Shown: in pieces, positions 45,016 through 56,965 of the stretch
How positions within the stretch are numbered: the stretch's first letter is position 1
Layout of the letters: every line of letters begins with the position of its first letter
From: Chalciporus piperatus
Taxonomy: Eukaryota > Basidiomycota > Agaricomycetes > Boletales > Boletaceae
NCBI GenBank assembly: GCA_038093975.1
Contig: JBBPTG010000028.1
Location: 1-64,000 of the forward strand
Length of the DNA: 64,000 nucleotides
Direction: 5' to 3'
The notes under the pieces: generated by a model
Told to the model about the DNA's origin: nothing
The model's database searches: none
What the model saw: only the letters and a program-made list of their open reading frames with translations
Position numbers and translations under genes: made by a program

Positions 45016-45444
45016 CGGGTATGGATGATGAGAGGATTGTTGAGGTGCTGGACATTGAGCGAGCTGTAGTGGCAGTCCGAGATAGGCAAGTATACTCTCT
45101 CAGGGGTCCTGACATGACCCGGTCCGACGACGAACCGGACTTTTATCTGGGTTACAGTTACAGCAGTCTGGTCACTGTGCGAGTTAAGACTGTTTATCTT
45201 GTTCTCTCCCAGGGTTATACTGGAAGAACGAAGCTGTTGCCCTTTATGCGCTGGCTCCATGAACAACTTGGTAGCAGGTCTGCTCAGGTTAGTGAGTTAG
45301 TGAACGCGAACCCGTTGACATTTGCACAACACGTCAGAAATCAACACGCCAGAAAATCAATGACGGCGTCCAAATCAGAGTTATTCTCGCCGTTAACTAT
45401 ATGAAGACACGAGGCCGGACCGTGGCACTGTCATTTCCGGATAG
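45016..45444. promoter_or_regulatory. Divergent intergenic region, GAL1 / WD40 gene
   Basis: This 429-bp stretch must hold both promoters. The most visible dyad is CCGGT and ACCGG separated by 10 bp (45119-45138), which contains a CGG-N12-CCG arrangement of the kind bound by Zn2Cys6 dimers. A frame of 127 codons (45021-45404, plus) is open but lacks any domain and is not called. Confidence 0.4.
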
Positions 45445-46569
45445 ATGAATGATCGTGAGAGGCCATTACTACTTGCCCTGCTGTGTCCCTCAGACTATCC
45501 CTCCGTGCTGGCGGTCTACAAATATGAGTTTCATACCGGGGCTGTTTACAGCGAAAGGTACGTACCAACTGGCATACATGCTATTGTGCTGTCTTCAATC
45601 CTGACAGTTCACCCAGAAAAGCTCAAAGGCGAGATACCCGTCGATTCGAAAATACGAGCGTTGGCTTTCTTCGATGATGAAGGTCCATGTATCATGTCTG
45701 GCGAGAAGAGTACCATTCAGCTACGCCAGCTCGACGATGATTTAATGGGGACGCCAATCGAGTCGGGCACCGACATTCTCGCGGTCGCCGCATCCAAAGA
45801 CGGGCGCTGGATCGTCACCGGCACCGCTGATGGATTCGCGATCAGGAACAGGTCGGGTGGTGGAGGTGTCCTAGCTAAGGTCGCACATCGTCCCATTGGT
45901 GCAGTAAGGGCCATTGATATCTCGTCAGACTCGAAGTGGGTTGTAACGGGGTCAGACGCGTTTACGGCTGACGTATGGGACGTATCTACGGGCGACAGGC
46001 GCCCAGGTCTGGGACCGCTCAAACACGAGTACAATGTGGTCGCAGTCAAGTTCTGCCCCTGCGGCGAGCGCATTGTTACCGCCACTCTCTTTGGCTCTGT
46101 CCGAGTTTACTCCAGCAGTTCGGGGGAAAGGCTCATCACCATCCCAGTTTCGGTAACTTCCGATCTCTCCATCCCAAGTACCCCACTTGCGTGGTTCTTC
46201 AACGGCGATCGTCCACTTATCTTCGCTGTGTCCATGGGTCAGGTTAAATGTCTCGACTCTATTAATGGCTCTTTGGTCTTCCAATGGCCCATTCCTGGCA
46301 CGACTCATCCCGCGTCCGTCGTGGTGTCCCCCAACGGCAGAATCATTGCATGCGCCACGAACCAGACCATTGTTCTTCGAGACATGGCTACCCGTCAACA
46401 AATCGGCGATACCCTTAAGCACGACGCAAATGTATCTTGTATTGCCTTCTCTCCCGGAAGCAACCGCCTTGCCGTCGGTGCGGATACCAAGTTCACCATT
46501 TGGAATCTTCCGGTCCTCCTTGCTGACCCTTCCTACTTTGTTGATGTGGGTGCTTCTGTTTCGGCATGA
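45445..46569 (+). CDS. WD40-repeat protein
   Basis: Single exon, 374 residues, ATG 45445. Several degenerate WD40 units are visible: VTGTADGFAIRNR, VVTGSDAFTADVWDVSTGDR, AVKFCPCGERIVTATLFGSV, VVVSPNGRIIACATNQTIVL and CIAFSPGSNRLAVGADTKFT, then IWNLP. The spacing suggests a five-to-seven-blade propeller, with the N-terminal 60 residues (LALLCPSDYPSVLAVYKYEF) perhaps a diverged first blade. There are no other domains such as NACHT or F-box. The repeats resemble the C-terminal WD arrays of fungal HET-E-type proteins, so it could be a detached sensor-like module, but that is inference. A protein-interaction scaffold is the safe call. Confidence 0.78.
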   Translation: MNDRERPLLLALLCPSDYPSVLAVYKYEFHTGAVYSERYVPTGIHAIVLSSILTVHPEKLKGEIPVDSKIRALAFFDDEGPCIMSGEKSTIQLRQLDDDLMGTPIESGTDILAVAASKDGRWIVTGTADGFAIRNRSGGGGVLAKVAHRPIGAVRAIDISSDSKWVVTGSDAFTADVWDVSTGDRRPGLGPLKHEYNVVAVKFCPCGERIVTATLFGSVRVYSSSSGERLITIPVSVTSDLSIPSTPLAWFFNGDRPLIFAVSMGQVKCLDSINGSLVFQWPIPGTTHPASVVVSPNGRIIACATNQTIVLRDMATRQQIGDTLKHDANVSCIAFSPGSNRLAVGADTKFTIWNLPVLLADPSYFVDVGASVSA

Positions 46570-46739
46570 CTACTTTATTGATGACCGAACTTAGACCACT
46601 GTTGGAAACTCACGGGCATGTGTGCATCCCAATGCTGATGCTTCTCGGAAATCATCCCTCGTAAGTAGCTACCAGAGTGACAGCACTGTTGACCTGATTA
46701 CCTTGTACTCATTCACAGCCCACTTTTTCATTGCCACTC

Positions 46740-49700
46740 ATGAGCATCAGCAATGGAGCAGTCAAACCATGGCTCCACAACTTCTTAGACATTGCCGAAG
46801 AAGTGTTTACAAAAGAAATTGAGCATGCTACTCCAAGTTATCATACATTTGCTAACCGTGCTCTTGTTCGTGGGCATCGGGAGAATGCAAGGATGGCATT
46901 GGAGGATGCTGAAAAGGTAATGTTGTGCTGACTTCTTCTGATCCTTGTGTTCACTTGGCTTGAAAATACAGTCACTTGCCATTCAACCATCAGCAATAGG
47001 CCATATTGCAAAGGCATTAGTGCTTTGTTACCAGGGCCAACCTGAATTAGCCAGGATGGAGATTCCCAAAGTGCTTGAGACTGGCCACTCAGCTGAGCAC
47101 ACATTTCTCTTAAAAGTCATCCAGGTTTGGGTTTGATATTCTAAAGATTGATTCACATTTCTTATGTCCACTAATAGAATATTCTCTTTTGTCTCTCTGG
47201 AGATTTTGAGGGAGGACTATCACACATGAAGAAGTTGACCTTGGGTAGAGATCCAACGGATTTCAATCTGTGCTATCTTGTCCAGGTATGTATTTGATAT
47301 GAAACCATTATGTCTTTCAATTCTAATATCTCTACAGGCAAACATGCACTTGACTCAGAAACATTTTGGGGCTGCATTAGATTCTGTTAAGAATGCTCAA
47401 GTACCAACCACATTCTATGAATCTCAAGAGATGCGCACAATCTCACTTGTAACAATTCTTTTTGAACTCACATTGATACATAAGTGCTTACTTTTTAATC
47501 AGATGTTTGGATGGAAGTTTGATGGTCTTGGGCTCCAAATTCAACAAAGGAAATGTCAATCCTTGTTAAATAATGATGACCCAGAGGCTGCAAGGCTTCT
47601 TCTTGAGGTGATGCACACATATGACAGAGAGATTGTAATGAATATTGAACAGTCAGACTGGGTTTCAGGTGAGTGATAAAAATACTGATATGAACAGGAT
47701 TGTGCTGTTGATTTACATATGCATATAGACTTCAGAACAGCTTGTATTCAAAACCTGGAGAGCCTTGGTAACAAAGCTCTTGACTCTAAGCTGTATGAGC
47801 CAGCCATCAGACATTACACAGCTGTGATATCACTAGTGAATGATCTGGAACAGAAACATGCCCTGCTAATCAAGAGGAGCAAGGCATATGTCAGATCATG
47901 CAAATGGTTGGATGCCTCAAAAGATGCTGATGAGGTAGGTTGCTTTTGTATGTTATATACACATATCTTACATCTCAATCAGGCAATCAGGTTGAATTCA
48001 ATGTCTCCCTGGGGCTTTGATTGCAGGCATGAAGCACTCTATGCCAGCCAATACTATGGTGAAGCAGTTGAAGCACTGGATCAGATGATCTTGTTGCTTG
48101 AAGTTTCAACAGATGAAAAATCTGTTGGTAAGTTTGTTGTACATTCCCAACTGTTGTATCTGAGGACAATATGTTGGTAGAACTGCGCAATAAGGGTGTA
48201 AAGCCCTGTCAGACAAGGGAAACAATAGGTGCAGCCATCAATGACATCTTGGCACACGATGCTGCACATCCACGACCGCATGTGCTAATCAACACCAAAA
48301 GCGGACGCCTCTGTAACGAGCAAAAGCAAACGGAGGCATTCAGAGCTGATCCGAAGTACAAGCAGCTCATTCTGTCTCCGCCATCACAATTCGACGAAAG
48401 TTACATCAAGACAATTGTTCAACAGTTCTTTCGCTACTCCATGTTGTCCCACACATGGGAGGTAGATGGTGAACCCCAATTCATTGATGTCGATGGGCGG
48501 TCGGTAAAGGATCTTGCAAAGTCAATCCCGAACACCAAATTGCAGACGTTCTGCGAGATAGCCCTCAAACACGGATTCTTGTGGGCTTGGAGCGATACTT
48601 GCTGCATCAACAAAGCCGACAAGAACATTCTAGACATGGCACTACGATCCATGTATCGATGGTATTCCGAATCATCGCTCACCGTTGTACACCTCAAGGG
48701 TGTATTTCGTCAACTGGAGGCCGAAGTTCTGTCGCGTACTCTTGAAGAACTTCTCGCCGAGTTCGTGCGGTGTAGGTGGAACGAGCGTGCGTGGACCCTG
48801 CAGGAGTACTTTGCATCCAAAGTCCTCCACTTTTACACGGAAGAATGGAAGCCGTACCTCCCCATCTCGTTCTCCGATCCCGACTGCACCAACCACAAAA
48901 AATTCCTTGCCATCAAACAAGGGATGGAGCTTGTCACTCGTTGCAGCGCAGAAGTTCTCGACACTCTTCGTCCAGGATCCGACGACGCCCGCCAGAAGCT
49001 CCGCCTAGCCGCGACACGCAGAGCTACGAGGAGGGAGGACATTGCTTATTCGTTGTTGGGTATCTTCAACGTTGCTATCCCAGCCATCTACGGTGATGAC
49101 GAAGTGCCCCGTGCGCTTGGTCGTCTCTTGGGGGCGTTGCTCACTCAATCGGCCGACGTCACCATCTTGGCCTGGACCGGGAAACCTTCTGAGTACAACA
49201 CCTGCCTTCCTGCTGAAATTACCGTCTATCAAGAGCCGGAATCCCACTACTTCCCCACTCCAATCGAGCAGGAAGAGCTGGCTGCCTCGGTCGCGAGCTT
49301 ACGTTCGAGTCTGTCCGTGTCCCCCACCGATCTTAATTCAGCTGTGAGGCTTTACGACCTCCTGCGCGATTTCCCGCCACCAGAGCTCCATCATGGCCGT
49401 CTCAAGCTCCCGTGTATCTGGTTCTCGCTGCCATCTATCACTTGGGTTCAGAGCCCACGTACTACTGGAGCGGGATCCGATTCATTGCTTAAGAAAGTCG
49501 AGATCCCACCCTTTCGTGATCTCGACTTGTCCGCCGGCTCGCGCAACATGATCCTCGTGCACCCATGGCTCAGCTCCCTCCTTGACTGGGTTGCTCCCCG
49601 ATCGGAAGCTTCTGCCCAACGCGAAAGCGCGTTGAGACTTCTCGCTCGTCTCCGAGAGCCGTTCGGTGCACTCTTGCTTGAACCTTGGAGCAGCACCTCC

Positions 49701-49808
49701 AGAGATTACAAGCGTATCGCCAGTGAGCAACTCATCACGGTGCAAATTCGCGAAGACGTCACTGCGAAGCAGCTGCTGGACAATGTTGGTGTACTATATA
49801 TACGCTAG
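46740..49808 (+). CDS. TPR plus HET-domain protein (heterokaryon-incompatibility type)
   Basis: About eight exons, close to 900 residues, ATG 46740 (MSISNGAVKPWLHNFLDIAE). The N-terminal half has TPR-like units (FANRALVRGHRENARMALED, IAKALVLCYQGQPELARMEI, SLGNKALDSKLYEPAIRHYT). The junction SVELRNKGVKPCQTRETIGA is restored by a GTAAGT-TAG intron at 48127-48179. The second half is one long exon with the HET signature: MLSHTWEVDGEP, LWAWSDTCCINKADKNILDM, SMYRWYSESSLTVVHLKGVF, WNERAWTLQEYFASKVLHFY, and the later ATRRATRREDIAYSLLGIFN. HET domains trigger non-self cell death in fungi. The TPR part is visibly more AT-rich and intron-dense than the HET exon. An upstream 5' exon is possible. It converges with XRN1. 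Confidence 0.8.
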
Positions 49809-49992
49809 TGTTTACTATCATCGTCTCCAAGGGTTTCTACGATCCTTCTGCTTCGCGAATTGACACCTCTGCCCTGTGCCACCAAAGGTTTGATCTACCA
49901 TACGATACATACTGTACCTGCTAGCGATGAAAAAATAGAGCTACAAACACATACTTGAAACAACGCACAAAAACCCACTTGCACTAAGAAGA

Positions 49993-52900
49993 CTACAACG
50001 GTGGTACAGCATTATGCGAACCTCCTCTCCCACGTCCTCTGAACCCTCCCCGGCCCCGCCCTCCACGATCAAATCCAGGCACGAAGCCCCTCCCGCGTGC
50101 GTTGTTGAAACCCCCTCTTGGGGGATGATGGAACCCTCCTCGTCCGTGTGGGCTAAACCCACGCCCGGAAGGACCGTGGTGATATTGTTGTTGATGCTGG
50201 TGAGACTCATCGGCAGTGTCTCCTTCGTCGTGAGATGCTGATGCATCACCTCCATTGCGAGCTGAAGAGGATCGGTCAAGGACTGGCGTCGATGCATCAT
50301 GGCCGTTCGGCGGTCCTCCATCTCGACCATTAGTGTAGTTTCCTCGGCCGCCGTATCCACCGTGGCTGTGATTCGGCCTGGATGTCACTGCTGAAGTGGC
50401 AGTTGGTCTAGACGCGTGTGACCCGTTCGGTTGTGAAGGCACGCGATCATTTGCAAACCCAGTCCCGCGTCCTCGGTTGGGGTTCGTCATGATAGCGACA
50501 GGGCCAGAAGTTTGCCTATATTGTCACGAGTATCTGAGCACTGCTCAAAAGATCGTATCTACACACACCTCTGAGGTTGTGGCCGGAACCCAGCTGCGGC
50601 GGGTTGACCAGGGGGTGGTCGAATGGCGGGATATGGCCCAGCGCGAGGCTTGAAGGGTACGTTGAGACGAGGTGGAGGTGCCGACTTTGGATGCGTCGAT
50701 GCGATGAACTGTGGATCGCTCAGGTTGAGACATGCGTCGAACTGCACCGTCGATCCGCGGTATTGAGAACACCTGAAGGAGCATCGATTAACACTTTCGT
50801 CGCCGATGAAACGGGAACTCAAGAAGGGACGTACCGGTCACCAAGTGTCACGCCCGACATGAATGGAACGTCCCATGCCACGTCCATAGTTTTCGAGTTA
50901 AGCCCTATAACAACACCCTTGACCGACAATGGCACTCCACCAGAGTCTTGCACCATCGTCACGCGATCACCCAACGCGAAACGTTGGTTTTGCAAACGGT
51001 AAATAGCATGCGCAGGTTTGAGGACAGCATGCCGTGGAATGCTCTTGACCATAGCTTTTTTGATCGCTGCTGTAGACCGGTTCTTGTTGAGGCTGTCGGC
51101 GTACTCTTCGATTTCACGCACAGTCTCTTTCGTGAGGTGGTCGTCAAAGAGAGAGACAGGCTCGAAGTCCCGAACACCCTTGGATTTCAGCCAGCTCTTG
51201 ATCTCCTTTACGCGCTCATCAGCGTTTTTGCTGAAAATATCGGTCGCGCGAGCCATATCTAGGGGTGAAGATGAAAACGAATCAACGGGAGGATAGTGAT
51301 GACTTTACCATTTCCATTCTGGTCAAGCACCCGGAAAACTTCGGGGAAGTTATCCTACAAACGTATGAGGTTGGATTTGACAAAAAAAATCCCAAGCATA
51401 GGATCGTCACCTTGTACTCCTGGACGAGATCGATCGTCTTCTGGCTGAACTCCCAAGCTCGTCCCTCCTTCCTAGAATAGTCGATCACCTTTAAGCTCTT
51501 GGCCTCGAATTTGAGACTAAGACCCAAGTTGTTCTTCGACGAGTCGGATGTCAAGACCATGAAACTAGACGTGATCTTGGACAGAGCTCGACTGGAGAGG
51601 CGGAGCTTGTTGGCGGCCTTGAATGATGGGTAGTATTGCTGTGATGCCCGATCCTGAACGATAGCCTTGAACTTGTCATTCTCTGCTTTGTCCGACGGAA
51701 AAAACTGTTTGACGATAAGTTAGCTCAGAACGTGGACGTGAATTCGTTGGCGACGTACGGCCAGAATGACAGATAATGCTTCGTTGGTGGTGCTGGCTAC
51801 TTGAGCTGCAACCCCGTATGCGTGCTCTCCAAGGAAAAAGATTTTACACCCCTCAGGGAACTCTTCCGACAACGGCGGTGGGTCCTTTTCGAGGAAACGT
51901 GGATCTTCAGAAGCGACCTGAGAAATCACCATCTGAACCGCCTGCTCGATCTCCTTGTCTGGACCCTCGTAGTCCTTGACGAAAGCACCCGACTCCATGC
52001 GTTTCATGCCTGCCATGCCAATCAGAGTTGTAGCCTCGTCTACATGGAAGGGAACACGCACCTCTCAATGGTCGTACATGAACGAGTACCTCCACGTCAC
52101 CGGTGATGACACCACATTTCTTCGAGTACATCTGTTCGATCCCCTCCGCCTTCATCTTCCAATGACTAAGACCGTGTGGCGAATGAGGGTTGGCGACGAT
52201 CTTTGGCGGGTTACCCGGTATGACCACCATCTCTTCGTACTTGAACAACGAATCTGACACAGCCACGACGTGTCCTTCTTGAAGGAATGGCCAGCCAACA
52301 AAGGTACGTTTGCCAACCATCTCTTTCGCGACCTCTTCCATCTTCCGGTTCTCGTGCGGGTTATGGATGTGTACTACCATCGATTTATTACGGCTCTCCG
52401 ATCCGTGGACGTTTACGCCGTGGAACCCAAGCTGAGCCGTGTACGGGAGCGTATCGAGAGATGGGAAGCCCGCAAGAGCTTTGGCACCGAGAACAACACC
52501 GTCACAGAGACCAGGGATGAGATGGAGTCCGTCCAGAGTGGGAAGGTCGAACGGCTCCATGACGCAAGTACATCGATAGATCGCAGGGAAGAAGTTGGGT
52601 AAAGACGAAGGGTACACGGTCGGCTCTCCCGTGCTGAACGAGAACTTGGTGCTGGTCCCGAAACTATTCCGTCGTGTCTCCCCCGCCGTCAGCCGATGTT
52701 CACGAGCTTGCGATTTTGTCAATATGATGATTCCATGGCGAACAATGTAACACATACAAGCCATAGCTCTGAGTAGTCGACTTTCCTCGATGAAAGGGAT
52801 CTTGACGATCGCTTCCCAGTCTTGTTTCTTTCCGTTCAGATCTTGCTCGAATTCTAGCGGGTAAAAGTCGAGGATCGGTGAGGCCGGGTCATACATCAAA

Positions 52901-55430
52901 TCCTAAAAGATGTGTGTGAGCAAAAACACCCCCGCGGAGCGAAGAAATTACCTGGTATGCAAGTGGTATGAGGTCCATGCTTGCAGACGGTAGTACACCC
53001 ATCAACTGCTCGAATGGATGGAAAGGTTTCCCGAGTTCGAACGAAAACTCCATGTCCCCGACGCCTTGTAGATCTGCGTCGAAAACGGTAAGTGATCGTA
53101 CAGTCCGATGGTAATAACTTGCATACCGGATATCCGGGGCGCGTAGTGGTAGTTATAGAACCAGCCCCATGATGCAACCCCGCTATAGTAATAGTGCATG
53201 ACCCATTGCAAGCCTTCCACATACGTAAACACCAAGGCTCTCATCTGCTCTGGGTCGTCATATGATATGTTCAGCTTGCCCTATTCATTGAAGGGTAACC
53301 TGGATGAGTGAGACACCATTGAGGTCACGATGACCACCCACCTTATAATACAAACGCTTCCACTCGTCCATCTTGTCCTTCACAGATTTCTCGTGGCGTG
53401 CGTCGAACCCACCACCCTCGTTATCATCCACGACGCGCGCCTTCTCATATTTGTTCAACACACGATCGACTGCTAACCGGCTTTCTTCGTCCTCCTCGTC
53501 CGATACATCCTCCCACTGTTCATCGTCTTCGCTTCCGTTGGCACCAGTTTCTCCCGGCTCAGGTATGGGTTCCTCCATCGGGCCGGGAAGTCGCCATGTA
53601 ACGAGGTTCTGATCATCTTCATCGTATTCATCCCAAGTAACTGATAGATGGAGGTCAGCGCCGAGCGTCGACATGAAATTGCGATCGCGGGCAGGGAAGG
53701 TATTTGGCATGCCAAGCGAGGTGGTAATACTCGGTCGCTTCCCTCGATTGTCCACCACGAACGTCTTGACTATGTCAAATATCTCGCGTTGGGCTCTCGT
53801 CAAAACTAGTCGAGTGCGAAGAAATGGCTTCAGTGAGCGGAAGAAAATGTCGACGAGGGAGCGACACACCAAGGCCAGTGCGTTTACGCGCCATATCCAT
53901 CTCCTGGGTATGTTTGATCTGCTTGCCCTTGAACCAATTCACGTCGGCATATTCTTTCTCAAATATCTCTTGCTCCCATATCCGCATCTCGTCAAGTACC
54001 ACTTGAAGGCGCTTCATTTTAATGGTACCGCTCTCGTTGATATAACCATCTAGAAAATGCGTGATGAGTGAAGATGTCGTGCAGAGGTAGGAATCGGGAA
54101 CTCACCGAGGGAAGGTAGAACCTTCTTATATACATCGAATAGTCTTTCTAAGCCATTCTCGTGGATATGTAAGTCGGGAAGATTGGGCAGGAAATCGTTC
54201 CCGACGAAGACAGCAAGGAGTATGAAGTCGTCTATGACACGTTCTAGACTATAGTCGAACGGCAGAACGGATTCTATTTCGCGGAACTCCAGGTTCAAGT
54301 ATTCGCGCATCAAAGAAAGATGCAACAGGTAGAAATTCTGTGACTCTAGGCTGACCACACACTGAGCACGCATCAATGGAAATTGAAAGGACGTACCTTC
54401 CGCCTCCTTTTTTCTTAGAAGCCGGTCCAAATTTGACTTCTTCACGGAGAAGACAAAAGTGTGGGTCGTGACTAAGTAACCCGAGCATGATCAAGTCAGC
54501 GTCGAGGCCGTATAGACAATGCCGGATATTTGGATTGTAGTCGGGTTGTGCGCGTGAGAGTCTGATGTACTCCATAATCTTATGTTCTCCCTCTCCAGGG
54601 ACCTCGTGACCTGACAGGACGACTTGTACTTCTCTCCAATTCGCATCTTCGGTGATCTTCTTGTTTACAAAGTATCTCAATTGCTCGGACAGTTTCGCCA
54701 TGAAAACGGTTCCTGAGCAACAGTGAGAGGAATCGGCATAGCATCTTGGACTACGCACCTGGCGTGATACAGTTGCTGTCAAATGCTTTCTCAGCAGGTA
54801 GTTCCTCTCCCTTTGCCTCAGCCTTCTCACGAACTTCCTTTGCTTCTTTCGCAGTTCGAAAACGACGACTACGTTGTTGGTTCATCTTGGCGCGAGGGGC
54901 AACGCCATCGACAGCCATGAAGAATAGCTTCTTCGGTTTGATCTTCGCAAACAATAGATCGACGTATGCGAAGATGGATGTGAATATTTGTTCCTCGGAC
55001 ATTCGAAAATGTGCATCCTCGTCGTTTGGATGCGAGCCTGTGAACGAACTTTGAGATAATGCAACGCCACCGAGAGTAACAAGCCGCACAGTTGTGGATA
55101 ATCCCATTGAAGTCGAGGTATAGATTATCTGCACAGCAAGTAAGCGACACTAGACCCCTACGAACGTTTGAAGTCCCTCACCGAATTCTTGGATCTTATT
55201 CTCCTGAATGAGCTGGGAGGTTAATGGGTAACGCTCACTGCAAATGTGGTAAAGCTCCAAACCAATGAGCACCTGAAGCATAACTCACGAAATATAGCGG
55301 AAGAACTTGAAGATATGGAGAAGTCATTTAAGCCCCAATTGACCTGGATCAAACACGCACCTTTGGGATACCTAGCACAAAAATGAGCATCAACCATTCG
55401 TAAACCTCCCGTAGTCCTGAACTTACCCAT
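49993..55430 (-). CDS. XRN1: 5'-3' exoribonuclease 1
   Basis: Degrades decapped cytoplasmic mRNA from the 5' end. ATG 55430; the first three coding exons are only 4, 11 and 17 nt (ATGG, 55361-55371, 55289-55305) and give MGIPKFFRYIS, then [20 protein letters not shown]. Catalytic N-terminal motifs are [58 protein letters not shown] and [20 protein letters not shown], with the acidic metal ligands intact. The second catalytic block has [16 protein letters not shown] and [19 protein letters not shown]. Then come the PAZ/winged-helix regions ([20 protein letters not shown]), the SH3-like domain ([20 protein letters not shown]) and a Gly/Arg-rich tail ([18 protein letters not shown]). Many short introns. 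The stop is at 49993. It is divergent from the PrpF gene (265 bp). Confidence 0.93.
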
Positions 55431-55695
55431 CAAATATCAAAAAAACTGGAAGTAGGGTTACAAGCGGTGGAATGGTGAGTGGTATCTCTCCAACTAGATG
55501 CACGACTCGCCCACGCTCAATAGGCTCACAGCCACATGATCGCGGAGTTGACTTAGTCATAGCTGTGCTACACTTGAACTACTGCTTGACTAACTAGTAA
55601 TGTAGGTAACTCCAGTTGAAGGTAGGTGGACTACTTGTGAGTCGATCAACAAGCTAAAGAGGTTTGCTTTCAAGTAGTTTGCCAAGGGGGCTGAA

Positions 55696-56937
55696 ATGTT
55701 TCCACCGAGGCTTGTCTTCCGCAAACCAGGGATCGGATCCACGAATATTCATCAGCGCGTTCAACGAGGTCCGAGTCGAAGGCTAATCTCCACAAACATT
55801 CCGAATCCAATCCCTGCCACGTTCCTCAGAGGCGGAACCTCTAAAGGAATCTTCCTTAACCGTGATCACCTCCCCCAAGACAGATCCGAATGGGGTCCCA
55901 TCTTCCTCGGTATCATGGGCTCACCCGACACTGCCAATGGCCTCCAAATCAATGGCATGGGCGGGGGTATCTCTAGCCTCTCCAAAATATGCGTCGTCGG
56001 TTCTCCCACCCCAGCTCAGAAGGCTCTCGGTCTCGATGCCGAATACACATTCATTCAAGTCGGCATTCGCGATACTACCATCGACTACTCCGGTAACTGC
56101 GGCAATCTTTCTAGTATGATCGGTCCATTCGCCCTCCAGGAGGGTATTTGCTCAAGGAATACATCCACCTCCTCCCAGACAACGATTCGTGTCTTCAATA
56201 CGAACACCAATTTACATATTTACAACACCTTTCCCGTCGTCTCCGTAGACGGACGCGTGATTCCCAAACTTGATTTGCCCCAGACGTCTATCTCGGGCGT
56301 ACCTGGCAAAGCTTCACAGATTATCCTCGAGTTCCCGAACCCAGCCGGAGCACGAACCGGGAAACTCCTTCCAACTGGTAACCCAGTAGACATCATCGAC
56401 ATTCCTTCTCGCCCTGGTTCCCAGATAACCGCCTCCCTTGTCGATGCGACTAATCCCACTGTCTTCGTCACCCTCGCCGACCTCATCCGCATCCTCAATA
56501 CCCCATCACAGAATATAGACTACTCTCACGAGACTGTCAAAGAAATCGTCGAGTCAATTCGCACGCAGTCCGCCGCGAGAATGGGCCTCGACCCTACTGC
56601 TCAAGCTCAGCCCAAGATCGCCATCATTTCGCCACCCTCTGCAGACGACTATGATATATTCATTCAAGCGTACTCAATGGGCGTTCCCCACAAGGCAGTG
56701 CCGATGACTGTCGGGCTATGCCTGGGGGTAGCAGCAAGCATAAAGGATTCGCTCGTCTACAAGACCGTTAGAGCACCAGAAAATAGGATATCCTCGCGCG
56801 GCCTGCTGAACATGAAACACGCAAGCGGGTTCGCTGAGGTCGGTACAAAATTTCATTCTGACGGCAGCGTTGCGGGTGCGGCAACCGTGCGGACTGGACG
56901 GTGGCTAATGGAGGGGAGTGTCTATTGGTCTCTTTAG
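55696..56937 (+). CDS. PrpF-family isomerase (methylaconitate / 4-oxalomesaconate type)
   Basis: Single exon, 413 residues, ATG 55696. The PrpF fold signature is complete: IPATFLRGGTSKGIFLNRDH near the N-terminus, then NGLQINGMGGGISSLSKICV, DYSGNCGNLSSMIGPFALQE (the catalytic Cys loop of the diaminopimelate-epimerase-like fold), QIILEFPNPAGARTGKLLPT, and a second half with SMGVPHKAVPMTVGLCLGVA. In bacteria, PrpF isomerises 2-methylaconitate in propionate use. Fungal homologues may act on related tricarboxylates. The first 35 residues are rich in Arg/Ser with no acid (MFPPRLVFRKPGIGSTNIHQ), which fits a mitochondrial targeting peptide. Lack of introns contrasts with its neighbours. It converges with an F-box gene (28 bp between stops). 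Confidence 0.88.
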   Translation: MFPPRLVFRKPGIGSTNIHQRVQRGPSRRLISTNIPNPIPATFLRGGTSKGIFLNRDHLPQDRSEWGPIFLGIMGSPDTANGLQINGMGGGISSLSKICVVGSPTPAQKALGLDAEYTFIQVGIRDTTIDYSGNCGNLSSMIGPFALQEGICSRNTSTSSQTTIRVFNTNTNLHIYNTFPVVSVDGRVIPKLDLPQTSISGVPGKASQIILEFPNPAGARTGKLLPTGNPVDIIDIPSRPGSQITASLVDATNPTVFVTLADLIRILNTPSQNIDYSHETVKEIVESIRTQSAARMGLDPTAQAQPKIAIISPPSADDYDIFIQAYSMGVPHKAVPMTVGLCLGVAASIKDSLVYKTVRAPENRISSRGLLNMKHASGFAEVGTKFHSDGSVAGAATVRTGRWLMEGSVYWSL

Positions 56938-56965
56938 GGACGTGCTTACTCCCTACATTCTCCGC

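Noticed and set aside
45021..45404. 127-codon plus-strand frame between GAL1 and the WD40 gene
   Set aside because: It begins 6 bp upstream of the GAL1 start on the other strand, fills the divergent promoter and has no recognisable domain.
53373..53612. Ser-rich plus-strand frames opposite XRN1
   Set aside because: They mirror the acidic linker of XRN1 ([20 protein letters not shown] on the minus strand).
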